This document shows positions 15,418 to 23,301 of a stretch of 64,000 bases of DNA, piece by piece (the first letter of the stretch is position 1; each line of letters begins with the position of its first letter). Where the stretch lies: assembly GCF_029968015.1 (NCBI RefSeq), contig NZ_JASCIS010000019.1, forward strand, positions 99,922 through 163,921, in the 5' to 3' direction. Source of the stretch: Streptomyces luteolus (GTDB taxonomy: Bacteria; Actinomycetota; Actinomycetes; Streptomycetales; Streptomycetaceae). The notes below the pieces were generated by a model, which worked only from the letters and a program-made list of their open reading frames with translations, was not told the DNA's origin and did no database searches. The position numbers and the translations under genes were made by a program.

Positions 15418-15909
15418 GTGGCCAGTCGAAGCGCAGACTCCCCCAGGACCGGAAACGGCTCTCCCTCCGTGGACGCCGTCTCCCTCGCCATCATCGAGCA
15501 GTTGCAGGAGGACGGGCGCCGCCCGTACGCCGCGATCGGCAAGGCCGTGGGCCTGTCCGAAGCGGCCGTACGCCAGCGCGTCCAGAAGCTGCTCGACCAG
15601 GGCGTGATGCAGATCGTCGCCGTCACGGACCCGCTCACCGTGGGCTTCCGGCGGCAGGCGATGGTCGGCATCAACGTCGAGGGCGATACGGACCCGGTGG
15701 CGGAAGCGCTGTCGGCGATGCCCGAAGTCGAGTACATCGTGATCACCGCCGGCTCCTTCGACCTGATGGTCGAGGTCGTCTGCGAGGACGACGACCAGCT
15801 GCTCGACGTGATCCAGAAACGCATCCGGACCCTCCCCGGCGTGCGCTCCACCGAGAGCTTCGTCTACCTCAAGCTCAAGAAGCAGACCTATATGTGGGGA
15901 ACCCGATAG
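15418..15909 (+). CDS. Lrp/AsnC family transcriptional regulator
   Basis: 163 residues from the GTG at 15418. The N-terminal winged HTH (SLAIIEQLQEDGRRPYAAIGKAVGLSEAAVRQRVQKLLDQG, about residues 20-60) is followed by an Lrp effector-binding domain (RQAMVGINVEGDTDPVAEALSAMPEVEYIVITAGSFDLMVEV). Feast/famine regulators of this family assemble as octamers and respond to amino acids. Only 2 bases separate its stop from the preferred start of the aminotransferase, and it is divergent from the dehydrogenase. It is therefore the probable local regulator of putrescine catabolism. An ATG 42 bases upstream is possible but lies in the palindromic promoter region. Confidence 0.88.
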   Translation: MASRSADSPRTGNGSPSVDAVSLAIIEQLQEDGRRPYAAIGKAVGLSEAAVRQRVQKLLDQGVMQIVAVTDPLTVGFRRQAMVGINVEGDTDPVAEALSAMPEVEYIVITAGSFDLMVEVVCEDDDQLLDVIQKRIRTLPGVRSTESFVYLKLKKQTYMWGTR

Positions 15910-15911
15910 CC

Positions 15912-17273
15912 GTGAGCCAGGACCTCAGCCGAACCGCGTACGACCACCTGTGGATGCACTTCACCCGCATGTCCTCGTACGAGAACGCGCCCGTGCCGAC
16001 CATCGTCCGCGGTGAGGGCACGAACATCTACGACGACAAGGGCAAGCGCTACATCGACGGCCTCGCCGGCCTCTTCGTGGTCAACGCAGGCCACGGCCGC
16101 GTCGAGCTCGCCGAGACCGCGTACAAGCAGGCGCAGGAGCTCGCCTTCTTCCCGGTCTGGTCGTACGCCCACCCCAAGGCCGTGGAGCTGGCCGAGCGCC
16201 TCGCGGACTACGCGCCGGGCGACCTCAACAAGGTCTTCTTCACCACCGGTGGCGGCGAGGCCGTCGAGACCGCCTGGAAGCTCGCCAAGCAGTACTTCAA
16301 GCTGCAGGGCAAGCACACCAAGTACAAGGTGATCTCCCGCGCGGTGGCCTACCACGGCACCCCGCAGGGCGCCCTGTCCATCACCGGCCTGCCCGGCCTG
16401 AAGGCCCCCTTCGAGCCGCTCGTCCCGGGCGCGCACAAGGTGCCGAACACCAACATCTACCGCGCCCCGATTCACGGCGACGACCCCGAGGCCTTCGGCC
16501 GCTGGGCCGCCGACCAGATCGAGCAGCAGATCCTCTTCGAGGGCCCCGAGACCGTCGCGGCCGTCTTCCTCGAGCCCGTGCAGAACGCCGGTGGCTGCTT
16601 CCCGCCGCCGCCCGGCTACTTCCAGCGCGTGCGCGAGATCTGCGACCAGTACGACGTGCTGCTCGTCTCGGACGAGACGATCTGCGCCTTCGGCCGCCTG
16701 GGCACGATGTTCGCCTGTGACAAGTTCGGCTACGTCCCGGACATGATCACCTGCGCCAAGGGCATGACCTCGGGCTACTCCCCGATCGGCGCCTGCATCA
16801 TCTCGGACCGCCTCGCGGAGCCGTTCTACAAGGGCGACAACACCTTCCTGCACGGCTACACCTTCGGCGGCCACCCGGTCTCCTCGGCCGTGGCGCTCTC
16901 CAACTTCGACATCTTCGAGCGCGAGGGCCTGAACAAGCACGTCCTCGACAACGAGGCGAACTTCTTCAACACCCTCGGCAAGCTGCACGACCTGCCGATC
17001 GTCGGCGACGTCCGCGGCAACGGCTTCTTCTACGGCATCGAGCTCGTGAAGGACAAGGCCACCAAGGAGTCCTTCAACGACGAGGAGACCGAGCGCGTCC
17101 TGTACGGCTTCCTCTCCAAGGCGCTGTACGACGCCGGCCTCTACTGCCGTGCCGACGACCGCGGCGACCCGGTCATCCAGCTGGCGCCGCCGCTGATCGC
17201 CGACCAGTCGACGTTCGACGAGATCGAGCAGATCCTGCGGAACGTCCTCACGGAGGCGTGGACCAAGCTGTAA
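15912..17273 (+). CDS. Class III aminotransferase, probable putrescine/diamine--pyruvate aminotransferase
   Basis: 453 residues, PLP enzyme of the omega-aminotransferase group. The start is placed at the GTG at 15912 because GGGGAA precedes it; a GTG at 15894 lies inside the regulator gene and has no ribosome site. Visible are SSYENAPVPTIVRGEG, the cofactor-binding FFTTGGGEAVETAWKLAK, VAYHGTPQGALS, the Asp of LLVSDETICAFGRLG, and the Schiff-base lysine in ITCAKGMTSGYSPIGA. With the adjacent dehydrogenase it would convert putrescine to 4-aminobutyraldehyde and then GABA. The amine substrate is inferred from neighbours; beta-alanine or taurine transaminases share the fold. Confidence 0.87.
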   Translation: MSQDLSRTAYDHLWMHFTRMSSYENAPVPTIVRGEGTNIYDDKGKRYIDGLAGLFVVNAGHGRVELAETAYKQAQELAFFPVWSYAHPKAVELAERLADYAPGDLNKVFFTTGGGEAVETAWKLAKQYFKLQGKHTKYKVISRAVAYHGTPQGALSITGLPGLKAPFEPLVPGAHKVPNTNIYRAPIHGDDPEAFGRWAADQIEQQILFEGPETVAAVFLEPVQNAGGCFPPPPGYFQRVREICDQYDVLLVSDETICAFGRLGTMFACDKFGYVPDMITCAKGMTSGYSPIGACIISDRLAEPFYKGDNTFLHGYTFGGHPVSSAVALSNFDIFEREGLNKHVLDNEANFFNTLGKLHDLPIVGDVRGNGFFYGIELVKDKATKESFNDEETERVLYGFLSKALYDAGLYCRADDRGDPVIQLAPPLIADQSTFDEIEQILRNVLTEAWTKL

Positions 17274-17298
17274 GAGAGGCGCGGACCAAGCTGTAAGC
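17253..17298 (+). repeat. 23-bp tandem duplication across the aminotransferase stop codon
   Basis: Copies 17253-17275 and 17276-17298 (GAGGCGTGGACCAAGCTGTAAG and GAGGCGCGGACCAAGCTGTAAG) differ by one base. The second copy repeats the last codons and stop in the untranslated region. Confidence 0.85.
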
Positions 17299-17320
17299 AG
17301 CCAGAAGTCCTACGTATCAC

Positions 17321-17369
17321 CACGGCCCGGGTGCCCCGTTCGAGTGAGAACGCGTGCCCCCGGGCCGTG
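17321..17369 (+). terminator. Rho-independent-type hairpin after the aminotransferase
   Basis: Perfect 11-base outer stem CACGGCCCGGG/CCCGGGCCGTG (17321-17331, 17359-17369) with further pairing inside, about 50 bases after the stop. It isolates the polyamine operon from the ABC genes downstream. Confidence 0.8.
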
Positions 17370-17523
17370 TGCTGTCCTTATTGTCACCATTTGCCCGGGG
17401 TAATTTCCTACGGTTCCTGTGACCGATCGGCCCAGTGACTCGTTCCCCCGTACGGGGGACGGCACCGCACTGATCAAACGTGCGCCTTCCACGCCCTTCG
17501 TAACCGAACCGAGGTGTATCGCC

Positions 17524-18258
17524 ATGGTGGCCCCACCGGACAACGACGTGCTGTGGGCACGCACCCTGCACTTCTCGCGCGGCGGCACCCCCGCCCTCAC
17601 CGGCATCTCCGTCGGCGTGCGCGAGCAGGAGATCCTCGCCGTGGTCGGCCCGCGCGGCAGCGGCAAGACGACCCTCCTGCAGTGCCTCTCCGGTCAGCTC
17701 GTCGCACAGCGGGGCGAGGTCTGGTTCAACTCCACGCCCGTGCACACCATGGGCCGAGCCCTCCGCGAACGGCTGCGCCGCGACAAGTTCGGCTGGATCG
17801 ACCCGCGGCCCCGCCTCGTCGCCGAACTCACCGCGTGGGAGAACGCCGCCCTGCCGCTGCTGCTGCACGGCACCGGCAACCGCGCCGCCCGCAAGGCCGC
17901 CCTGGAGTGGCTGGACCGCCTCGACATCGGCAACCTCGCCCGCAAGCGACCGCACGCCCTCAGTCAGGCCGAACGTCAACGTGTCGCCGTGGCGCGGGCG
18001 TTGGTCAACCAGCCGACGGTCCTCTTCGCCGACGAGCCCACCGCGCCGCTGCACCGCGCCGACCGCGCGCACATCCTGCGCACCCTCACCACGGCGGCCC
18101 GCTCGCACGGCATCACCGTCGTCCTCGCCACCCATGACGCCGACGTCGCGGCCTTCGCCGACCGCGGGGTCGGCCTCCTGGACGGCCGCCTCGTCAACAC
18201 CGTCCCGCTGCCCGCGGACGCGCAGTCGGAAGGCGCGGCGTGCTCGCTCTCCGTCTAG
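17524..18258 (+). CDS. ABC transporter ATP-binding protein (LolD/MacB-like, atypical signature)
   Basis: 244 residues from the ATG at 17524, preceded by GAGGTG; a GTG at 17419 would add 35 unconserved residues. Walker A is GPRGSGKT at about 42-49 and Walker B LFADEPTAPLHRAD; the H-loop is ATHDADVAAFADRGVGLLDG. The signature reads LSQAERQRVAVARAL instead of LSGGQ, so ATPase activity may be altered. The gene overlaps the membrane partner by 19 bases. The pair resembles FtsX-type exporters or mechanotransmission systems; the cargo is unknown. Confidence 0.83.
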   Translation: MVAPPDNDVLWARTLHFSRGGTPALTGISVGVREQEILAVVGPRGSGKTTLLQCLSGQLVAQRGEVWFNSTPVHTMGRALRERLRRDKFGWIDPRPRLVAELTAWENAALPLLLHGTGNRAARKAALEWLDRLDIGNLARKRPHALSQAERQRVAVARALVNQPTVLFADEPTAPLHRADRAHILRTLTTAARSHGITVVLATHDADVAAFADRGVGLLDGRLVNTVPLPADAQSEGAACSLSV

Positions 18259-19463
18259 CCCGCGGCGCCCACCCCCTCGTCCTGCTCCGCCGGCTCGCGG
18301 TCGCCGCCGCCTCCGCCGGCACCGGCTTCCTGCTGCTGTGCGCCCTGGGGTACGCGCTCGGCCACCCGCAGGCCGCCGGCTCGTCCGCGCTACGGCTCGT
18401 CTGGTGCCTCGTACCGCTCGCCGCCACCGTCCAGTTCGCGGTGGCCGTCGCCCGTACCGACCCGGCGACCCGGCCGCGCGCCGCGCTGTTCACCGCCGGC
18501 CTCGGACCGGCCCGCCTGATGCTGCTCTCCGCGATCTCCACGGCGATCGCCTGCACGCTCGGCTCGATGGTGGCCCTGCTGTTCTTCCTGCATCTGCGCG
18601 GCGACATCAGCGGCCTCCCGCTGGACGGCGCCGCCGCCGAACTCCTCGGCGCGGGGCAGCCGTTGCCGGTCGCCGCGGTCTGCACGCTGCTGCTGATCGT
18701 CCCGGTCGCCGGAACCGTCGCGGGCGCCCTCGCCCTGCGGCCCCGTACCGCCAAGTCCGGTACGCGCAAGGGCAGTTCGGGCGAGGAGAGCGCGGAGAAC
18801 ACCGAAGCGGCCGTCGGCCCCGGGGTCGCGGACGGCGAGCCCGCGCCGCCCCTGCCCCAGCCCGCCGGGCTCCCCTGGGGTGTGGCCCTGATGGCGATCG
18901 GCCTCGCGGTGGAGACGTACGCGGCACGTGACGCGTCCGGCGCCTCCGGCTTCCCGCTGCCCGGCCGGCTCGCCTCGTCCTCGGCGGCGGTGCTCGGCGG
19001 CTGGGCGATCACCGCGTTCGGCCTCGCCCTCGCCGGTCCCGCGCTCACGTACCTGTGCGGGCAGCTGCTTCAGTCGGCCAGGCCCGGCGCCGCCCGGCTG
19101 CTCGCGGGCCGCGCCCTGCAGGAGGAGGCCCGCCGCATCGGCCGCCCGCTCGGCGTCCTGTGCGCGGTCGCGTCCGCCGGGCTCGCCGGGCTGCACCTGT
19201 ACAGCGGCGCCGCGCCGCGCGTCGGCCCGCTGACGGTGCTCGGCGGCACTCTGGTCGCCGGGTGCGCGGTCCTCACCCTCGCCACCGCCGCGATCGAGGC
19301 CCGCCAGTCCCGCTCCGACACCACCGCCGCCCTGCTGAAGCTCGGCGCTCCCGCGTCGATGCTGCGCGGCGCCGCGGGACTGCGGGCCCTCGCCCTGCTC
19401 GCCGTGTTCGGCCCGCTCACCTGGCTGGTCGGCACGCTCGCGGCGGCCCCGCTGACGGGCTGA
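18240..19463 (+). CDS. FtsX/MacB-like membrane protein, partner of the upstream ATPase
   Basis: 407 residues, GTG start at 18240 inside the ATPase gene. Hydrophobic segments are at about 20-45, 55-75, 95-120 and 140-165. A charged Gly/Glu/Pro-rich linker follows (about 170-205), then further helices near 215, 250, 300, 335 and 380. The arrangement is of two helix bundles with one cytoplasmic linker, as in Actinobacterial FtsX-like permeases. RLLAGRALQEEARRIGRPLG looks like the coupling segment. No extracellular MacB domain is evident. Exact function is not recognisable. Confidence 0.72.
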   Translation: MLALRLARGAHPLVLLRRLAVAAASAGTGFLLLCALGYALGHPQAAGSSALRLVWCLVPLAATVQFAVAVARTDPATRPRAALFTAGLGPARLMLLSAISTAIACTLGSMVALLFFLHLRGDISGLPLDGAAAELLGAGQPLPVAAVCTLLLIVPVAGTVAGALALRPRTAKSGTRKGSSGEESAENTEAAVGPGVADGEPAPPLPQPAGLPWGVALMAIGLAVETYAARDASGASGFPLPGRLASSSAAVLGGWAITAFGLALAGPALTYLCGQLLQSARPGAARLLAGRALQEEARRIGRPLGVLCAVASAGLAGLHLYSGAAPRVGPLTVLGGTLVAGCAVLTLATAAIEARQSRSDTTAALLKLGAPASMLRGAAGLRALALLAVFGPLTWLVGTLAAAPLTG

Positions 19464-19470
19464 ACCACCC

Positions 19471-19511
19471 TGCGCGGCGGGCCGGCCACCCCGGCAGTCG
19501 GCCGCCGCGCA
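19471..19511 (+). terminator. Terminator after the FtsX-like gene
   Basis: Perfect 10-base outer stem TGCGCGGCGG/CCGCCGCGCA (19471-19480, 19502-19511), 8 bases after the stop. Confidence 0.65.
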
Positions 19512-19648
19512 CCTCGGAAAAAAACTTCGCCAATTCCCGGCGCCCACCGATGAGTTCCGCGCGTCCCCCCGGTCTACCCCCATAACGGCACGTCAAGTAC
19601 GGCAGGCCGGACCGGAGATGGACCCCTCACGACTCCACGGAGCCCCAC

Positions 19649-20068
19649 ATGGCCGCGCGCCCGCACCAGCAGATGGTCTTCATCAACCTCGCCGTCCAGG
19701 ACGTCGAGCTGTCGAAGAAGTTCTTCACCGAGATCGGCTACGACCTCAACCCGCTGTTCTGCGACGACGAGACCGCCTGCGTGACCATCAGCGACACCAT
19801 CGTCCTGATGCTCCTCCAGGAGAAGAAGTTCGCCCGCTTCACCGTGAAGCCGGTCGCGGACGCCACCCGTTCCACGGAGGCCCTGATCTGCCTGAGCGCC
19901 GAGAGCCGCCGCCAGGTCGACGAGCTCGTCGACCGCGCCCTCGCCGCGGGCGGCTCCCCCGCCGCCGAGCCCAGCGAGATGGGCTTCATGTACGGCCGCT
20001 CCTTCCTGGACCCCGACGGCCACCACTTCGAGGTCCTCTGGATGGACCAGAGCGCGGTGCAGGGCTGA
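19649..20068 (+). CDS. VOC (glyoxalase/bleomycin-resistance fold) family protein
   Basis: 139 residues. Starts MVFINLAVQDVELSKKFFTEIGY after nine residues and ends FLDPDGHHFEVLWMD, the two beta-alpha-beta-beta-beta modules of the vicinal oxygen chelate fold. Of the usual metal ligands, the terminal His/Glu (HHFEV) is present. The N-terminal ligand position is Asn/Leu rather than His, as in the large group of uncharacterised YP_-type VOC proteins. Probably a lactoylglutathione-lyase-like or small-molecule-binding protein. No operon partner. Confidence 0.85.
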   Translation: MAARPHQQMVFINLAVQDVELSKKFFTEIGYDLNPLFCDDETACVTISDTIVLMLLQEKKFARFTVKPVADATRSTEALICLSAESRRQVDELVDRALAAGGSPAAEPSEMGFMYGRSFLDPDGHHFEVLWMDQSAVQG

Positions 20069-20166
20069 CCGACCGAGGCCCCGACCGGGGCCCGACCCCG
20101 GTGACCGACCGTGGCCCGACCCCGGTGACCGACCGTGGCCCGACCCCGGTGACCGACCGTGGCCCG
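20067..20166. repeat. 24-bp tandem repeat array
   Basis: Unit GACCGACCGTGGCCCGACCC-CGGT occurs at 20103-20126 and 20127-20150, with a 16-base partial at 20151-20166 and an expanded variant copy at 20067-20102. The array fills the space between the VOC stop and the next gene. Confidence 0.9.
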
Positions 20167-20170
20167 GACA

Positions 20171-20212
20171 GAGGCGGTACGGCAGGCCCGCCGGCCGCAC
20201 CGCCTCTACGAT
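20171..20212 (+). promoter_or_regulatory. Inverted repeat plus -10 giving a leaderless LOG-family transcript
   Basis: GAGGCGGT (20171-20178) and ACCGCCTC (20199-20206) form perfect arms directly before TACGAT (20207-20212), which is 6 bases from the GTG at 20219. A transcript starting there would be leaderless. No ribosome site precedes the GTG. Confidence 0.45.
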
Positions 20213-20218
20213 GACCGC

Positions 20219-21325
20219 GTGTCCGACCATCCCGACCTCGAGATCGCCTCCCTCGCCGAGTTCGACACCGCCGTCGCCGCGCACGGCACCCTCGCCGACC
20301 ACCGCGTCCAGGCCGTCGACCTGACCGAGCGGAGCCACGCGCTGCTCTCCGTCGACACCGAAGGCGCCGTCTTCCTCGGCTGCCCGATGCACCCCGACGC
20401 GGCCGCGAAGGTACGCGCGGCGGGCGCCCTCGTCTTCCCGCCGGTGCCCGGCCTGCCCTTCGACCCGTACCGCGGCTCCCTGTACTCCCCCGACGAGCTC
20501 TTCGCGGGCCTCGCGCACGGCTACGAGGCGACGCCGGACGCCCGCGCGTACACCTGGTTCCAGGAGACGAAGGCGGGCGGCGACGTGTTCGCGTCGATGC
20601 TGCGCGCCGTGCACGACGACTCCATCTCGGACGCCCTGGACGAACTCCTCGCCGGGCAGCGGGTCGTGGGCGTGATGGGCGGGCACGCGATGGGCCGCGG
20701 CACGGACGCGTACGCGGGCGCCGCGCGCCTGGGCCGCACCCTGGCCCGCGCGGGCCTGACCGTCGCGACCGGCGGCGGCCCCGGCGCGATGGAGGCCGCG
20801 AACCTCGGCGCGTACGCGGCGCCGTACGAGGACGCGATGCTCGACGAGTCCCTCGAACTCCTCGCGAAGGCACCGTCGTTCACGCCGTCCGTCACCGACT
20901 GGGCGCGGGCCGCGTTCACGGTCCGCGAGCACTGGCCCGCGGGCGGCGACTCGGTGGGCATCCCCACCTGGTTCTACGGGCACGAGCCGCCGAACGCGTT
21001 CGCCGGGCACATCGGCAAGTACTTCGCCAATGCCACCCGCGAGGACGGCCTGCTCGCCCGCTCCACCGCCGGCGTGATCTTCCTGCCGGGCGCCGCGGGC
21101 ACGGTCCAGGAGGTCTTCGACAACGCGACGCCCAACTACTACGAGTCGCGCGGCGCGCCCACCCCGATGGTCCTGGTCGGCCGCGCGCACTGGACCGAGC
21201 ACCTCCCCGTCTGGCCGCTGCTGCGCTCGCTCGCCCGCGACCGCGCGATGGACACGCGGATCGCGCTGGTGGAGACCGTCGAGGAGGCCGCGGAGACGCT
21301 GAGCCGACCGGCCTCGGCACGCTGA
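20219..21325 (+). CDS. LOG-family Rossmann-fold protein
   Basis: 368 residues from the GTG at 20219. A central nucleotide-binding core contains VVGVMGGHAMGRG (about residue 150), the family motif GGGPGAMEAANLGAY (about 183), and FLPGAAGTVQEVFDNAT, which corresponds to the PGGxGTxxE catalytic motif of LOG cytokinin-riboside phosphoribohydrolases with Ala for Gly. It is longer than classical LOG (about 190 residues), with an extra N-terminal domain of about 130 residues; related large actinobacterial proteins are annotated as nucleotide-binding Rossmann proteins. A nucleoside 5'-monophosphate glycosidase role is plausible but unproven. Confidence 0.8.
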   Translation: MSDHPDLEIASLAEFDTAVAAHGTLADHRVQAVDLTERSHALLSVDTEGAVFLGCPMHPDAAAKVRAAGALVFPPVPGLPFDPYRGSLYSPDELFAGLAHGYEATPDARAYTWFQETKAGGDVFASMLRAVHDDSISDALDELLAGQRVVGVMGGHAMGRGTDAYAGAARLGRTLARAGLTVATGGGPGAMEAANLGAYAAPYEDAMLDESLELLAKAPSFTPSVTDWARAAFTVREHWPAGGDSVGIPTWFYGHEPPNAFAGHIGKYFANATREDGLLARSTAGVIFLPGAAGTVQEVFDNATPNYYESRGAPTPMVLVGRAHWTEHLPVWPLLRSLARDRAMDTRIALVETVEEAAETLSRPASAR

Positions 21326-21358
21326 AGGGCCCGCACCGTCGAGGCGGCGCGGGCCCTT
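21325..21358 (+). terminator. Terminator overlapping the LOG-family stop codon
   Basis: AAGGGCCCGC/GCGGGCCCTT arms at 21325-21334 and 21349-21358. The first A belongs to the TGA stop. It also faces the convergent membrane-protein gene. Confidence 0.8.
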
Positions 21359-21391
21359 CGTACGTACGGCTACGGCGGTACGGCTACGGCG

Positions 21392-22117
21392 TCAGCGGCG
21401 CGAACCGGCGAGCCGGGCGATGCCCCAGCCCGCGGCGGCGGCGAGGACGAGGCCGAGGAGGGAGAGCATCCCGGAGCCGGCGTCCGGGCCCCACCAGGCC
21501 TCGGCGGGGAAGAACGGCGCCTCCTTCAGGATGTAGAGGAAGTCGCCGTTCGAGACGTCCAGTTGTACGAACACGATGGCGTTGGTCTGGGCGAAGAACG
21601 CGCCGAGCATCGCGATGATCCCCGCCGAGATATGCGCACCGCTGCTGCGCCTCCCGACGAGTCCGGCGACGGCGCCGACAGCGGCGCCGTTGAGCACCGC
21701 GTGTCCGAAGTACAGGGCCCGGCCGGTGGCTTCGTCGGTCAGGTTCTCGTACGAGGCGAAGATGATGCCCACGTAGATCAGCGACACCACGATCGAGACG
21801 AGCAGCCCGAGGAAGAACGCGCCGACCGGGCTGCCGCCACCGCGCTGCGGCGGGTAGTGCTGCGGCATGCCGCCCTGCATCGGTCCCGGCTGGCCCGCGA
21901 ACTGCGGCGGGACGGGCGGCTGCCCGGGAAAGCCCTGCTGCGGCACACCCTGCGGCGGGCCGGGCGGCGGACCGGCGGGGCCACCGGGCGGCGGGCCCAC
22001 GGGCGGCTGCGGGGGCATCGGCGGGGGCGCGCCGGGCCCGGACGGCTGCGCGTACGGGTTGCCGCTGTCCGGCTGGGGCGGCTGCGGCTGAGAGGCGGGT
22101 TGCCAGGGCTGGCTCAT
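21392..22117 (-). CDS. Proline-rich-tailed four-helix membrane protein, unknown function
   Basis: 241 residues, ATG at 22117 after GGGGGA. The first 95 or so residues are Pro/Gln/Gly-rich (QPQPPQPDSGNPYAQPSG, PPPMPPQPPVGPPPGG) and probably disordered. The rest has membrane helices near 100-122, 133-155, 165-185 and 213-235, with an FVQLDVSNGDFLYILKEAPFFPAEAWWGPDAGSG periplasmic-type loop before the last helix. I recognise no functional domain. It is convergent with the LOG gene and sits alone. Confidence 0.75.
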   Translation of the reverse strand: MSQPWQPASQPQPPQPDSGNPYAQPSGPGAPPPMPPQPPVGPPPGGPAGPPPGPPQGVPQQGFPGQPPVPPQFAGQPGPMQGGMPQHYPPQRGGGSPVGAFFLGLLVSIVVSLIYVGIIFASYENLTDEATGRALYFGHAVLNGAAVGAVAGLVGRRSSGAHISAGIIAMLGAFFAQTNAIVFVQLDVSNGDFLYILKEAPFFPAEAWWGPDAGSGMLSLLGLVLAAAAGWGIARLAGSRR

Positions 22118-22215
22118 TGGTCCCCCGGGAAGCGGAGCGAAGACTGAGGGTCCAAGCTATCAACGCGGTCAACAGGGCTGAACAGGCAGGACCCGCCGGG
22201 CCCGCACACCCGCCC

Positions 22216-22284
22216 CAGCCGAGCACGACCCCGACCCTGGCCCTGGCCCTGGCCCTGGCCCTGGCCGCCTCAGCCGAGCACGAC
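22216..22284. repeat. CCCTGG hexanucleotide repeat between duplicated CAGCCGAGCACGACC sequences
   Basis: CAGCCGAGCACGACC is present at 22216-22230 and again at 22271-22285 over the thiQ-like stop region. Between the copies, five consecutive CCCTGG units occupy about 22235-22265. Confidence 0.8.
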
Positions 22285-23301
22285 CACGTCCGCCCCGTCG
22301 AACGCGACGCCCACGCGGTCCCCGGTCTCCGGCGCGTCCCGCAGCGCGCAGGCCGCTTCGAGGCGGGGTGCCGAGGTGTCCTCCGGCTGAAGGTGGACGG
22401 CGACGTGCGTGCCGCGGAAGGTGCGGGCCGTGACCGTGCAGGTCAGCCCGTCGGTGGCGGGGACGAGCCGAACCCCGGCGGGGCGTACGAGCAGATCGTG
22501 GTGGCCCTGGGCGGAGCCGGGCGGCACGGGCAGCTTGCCCCACACGGTGTCCGCGGCCTCGCCGCTGACGGTGCCGGGTACGACGTTGTCGAAGCCGAGG
22601 AAGCGGGCGACGAAGGCGTCGGCGGGCCGCTGCCACACGTCGAGGGGCGTGCCGCTCTGCGCGATCCGCCCGTCGCGCATGACGACGACCCGGTCGGCGA
22701 GCGCGAAGGCCTCGCCCTGGTCGTGGGTGACGGCGAGCACGGTGGTGCCCAACTCCCCGAAGAGTTCGCGCAGTTCGACGACGAGGCGTTCGCGCAGGGA
22801 CCGGTCGAGCTGACCGAGCGGCTCGTCCAGCATCAGCAGCCGGGGCCGCGGGGCGAGCGCGCGGGCGAGGGCGACGCGCTGCTGCTCGCCGCCGGACAGC
22901 GAGGCCACGGCGCGGCGCGCCGCCCCGGGCAGCCCGACGAGTTCGAGCAACTCCCGTACGCGGGCGTCCTGTTCGGCGCGTGGTACGTGGTGCATGCGCA
23001 GGCCGAAGGCGACGTTGGCGCCGACGTCGCGCTGCGGGAACAGCTGGTGGTCCTGGAACATCAGGCCGACGCCGCGCCTGTGCGCGGGCACACCGGCCAG
23101 GTCGCGGTCGCCGAGCAGGACGCGGCCGCGGTCGGTGGCCTGGAGTCCGGCGACGACGCGGAGGAGCGTGGACTTGCCGCTGCCACTGGGGCCGAGCACG
23201 CACACGGTCTCGTGCTCGGCGACGTCGAGGTCGACGGCGTCGAGCGCGGTCTGGCCCGCGGGGCCGCCGAAGCGTACGGACACGCCGTCGAGGCGCAGCA
23301 T
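22270..23301 (-). CDS. Thiamine-type ABC transporter ATP-binding protein (ThiQ-like)
   Basis: 343 residues. Walker A LGPSGSGKST near residue 40, signature LSGGEQQRVALARAL, Walker B LLMLDEPLGQLDR, and H-loop VTHDQGEAFALADRVVVM. A C-terminal TOBE-like region (PVPPGSAQGHHDLLVRPAGVRLVP) follows. The ATG at 23301 shares a base with the permease stop (TGATG). Thiamine specificity comes from the TPP riboswitch that heads the operon; by protein sequence alone it could be an iron(III) or polyamine ATPase. Confidence 0.88.
   Translation of the reverse strand: MLRLDGVSVRFGGPAGQTALDAVDLDVAEHETVCVLGPSGSGKSTLLRVVAGLQATDRGRVLLGDRDLAGVPAHRRGVGLMFQDHQLFPQRDVGANVAFGLRMHHVPRAEQDARVRELLELVGLPGAARRAVASLSGGEQQRVALARALAPRPRLLMLDEPLGQLDRSLRERLVVELRELFGELGTTVLAVTHDQGEAFALADRVVVMRDGRIAQSGTPLDVWQRPADAFVARFLGFDNVVPGTVSGEAADTVWGKLPVPPGSAQGHHDLLVRPAGVRLVPATDGLTCTVTARTFRGTHVAVHLQPEDTSAPRLEAACALRDAPETGDRVGVAFDGADVVVLG

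Noticed and set aside
20067..20166. 24-bp repeat array as a CRISPR
   Set aside because: Units are directly adjacent without spacers, are GC-rich, and there are no cas genes.
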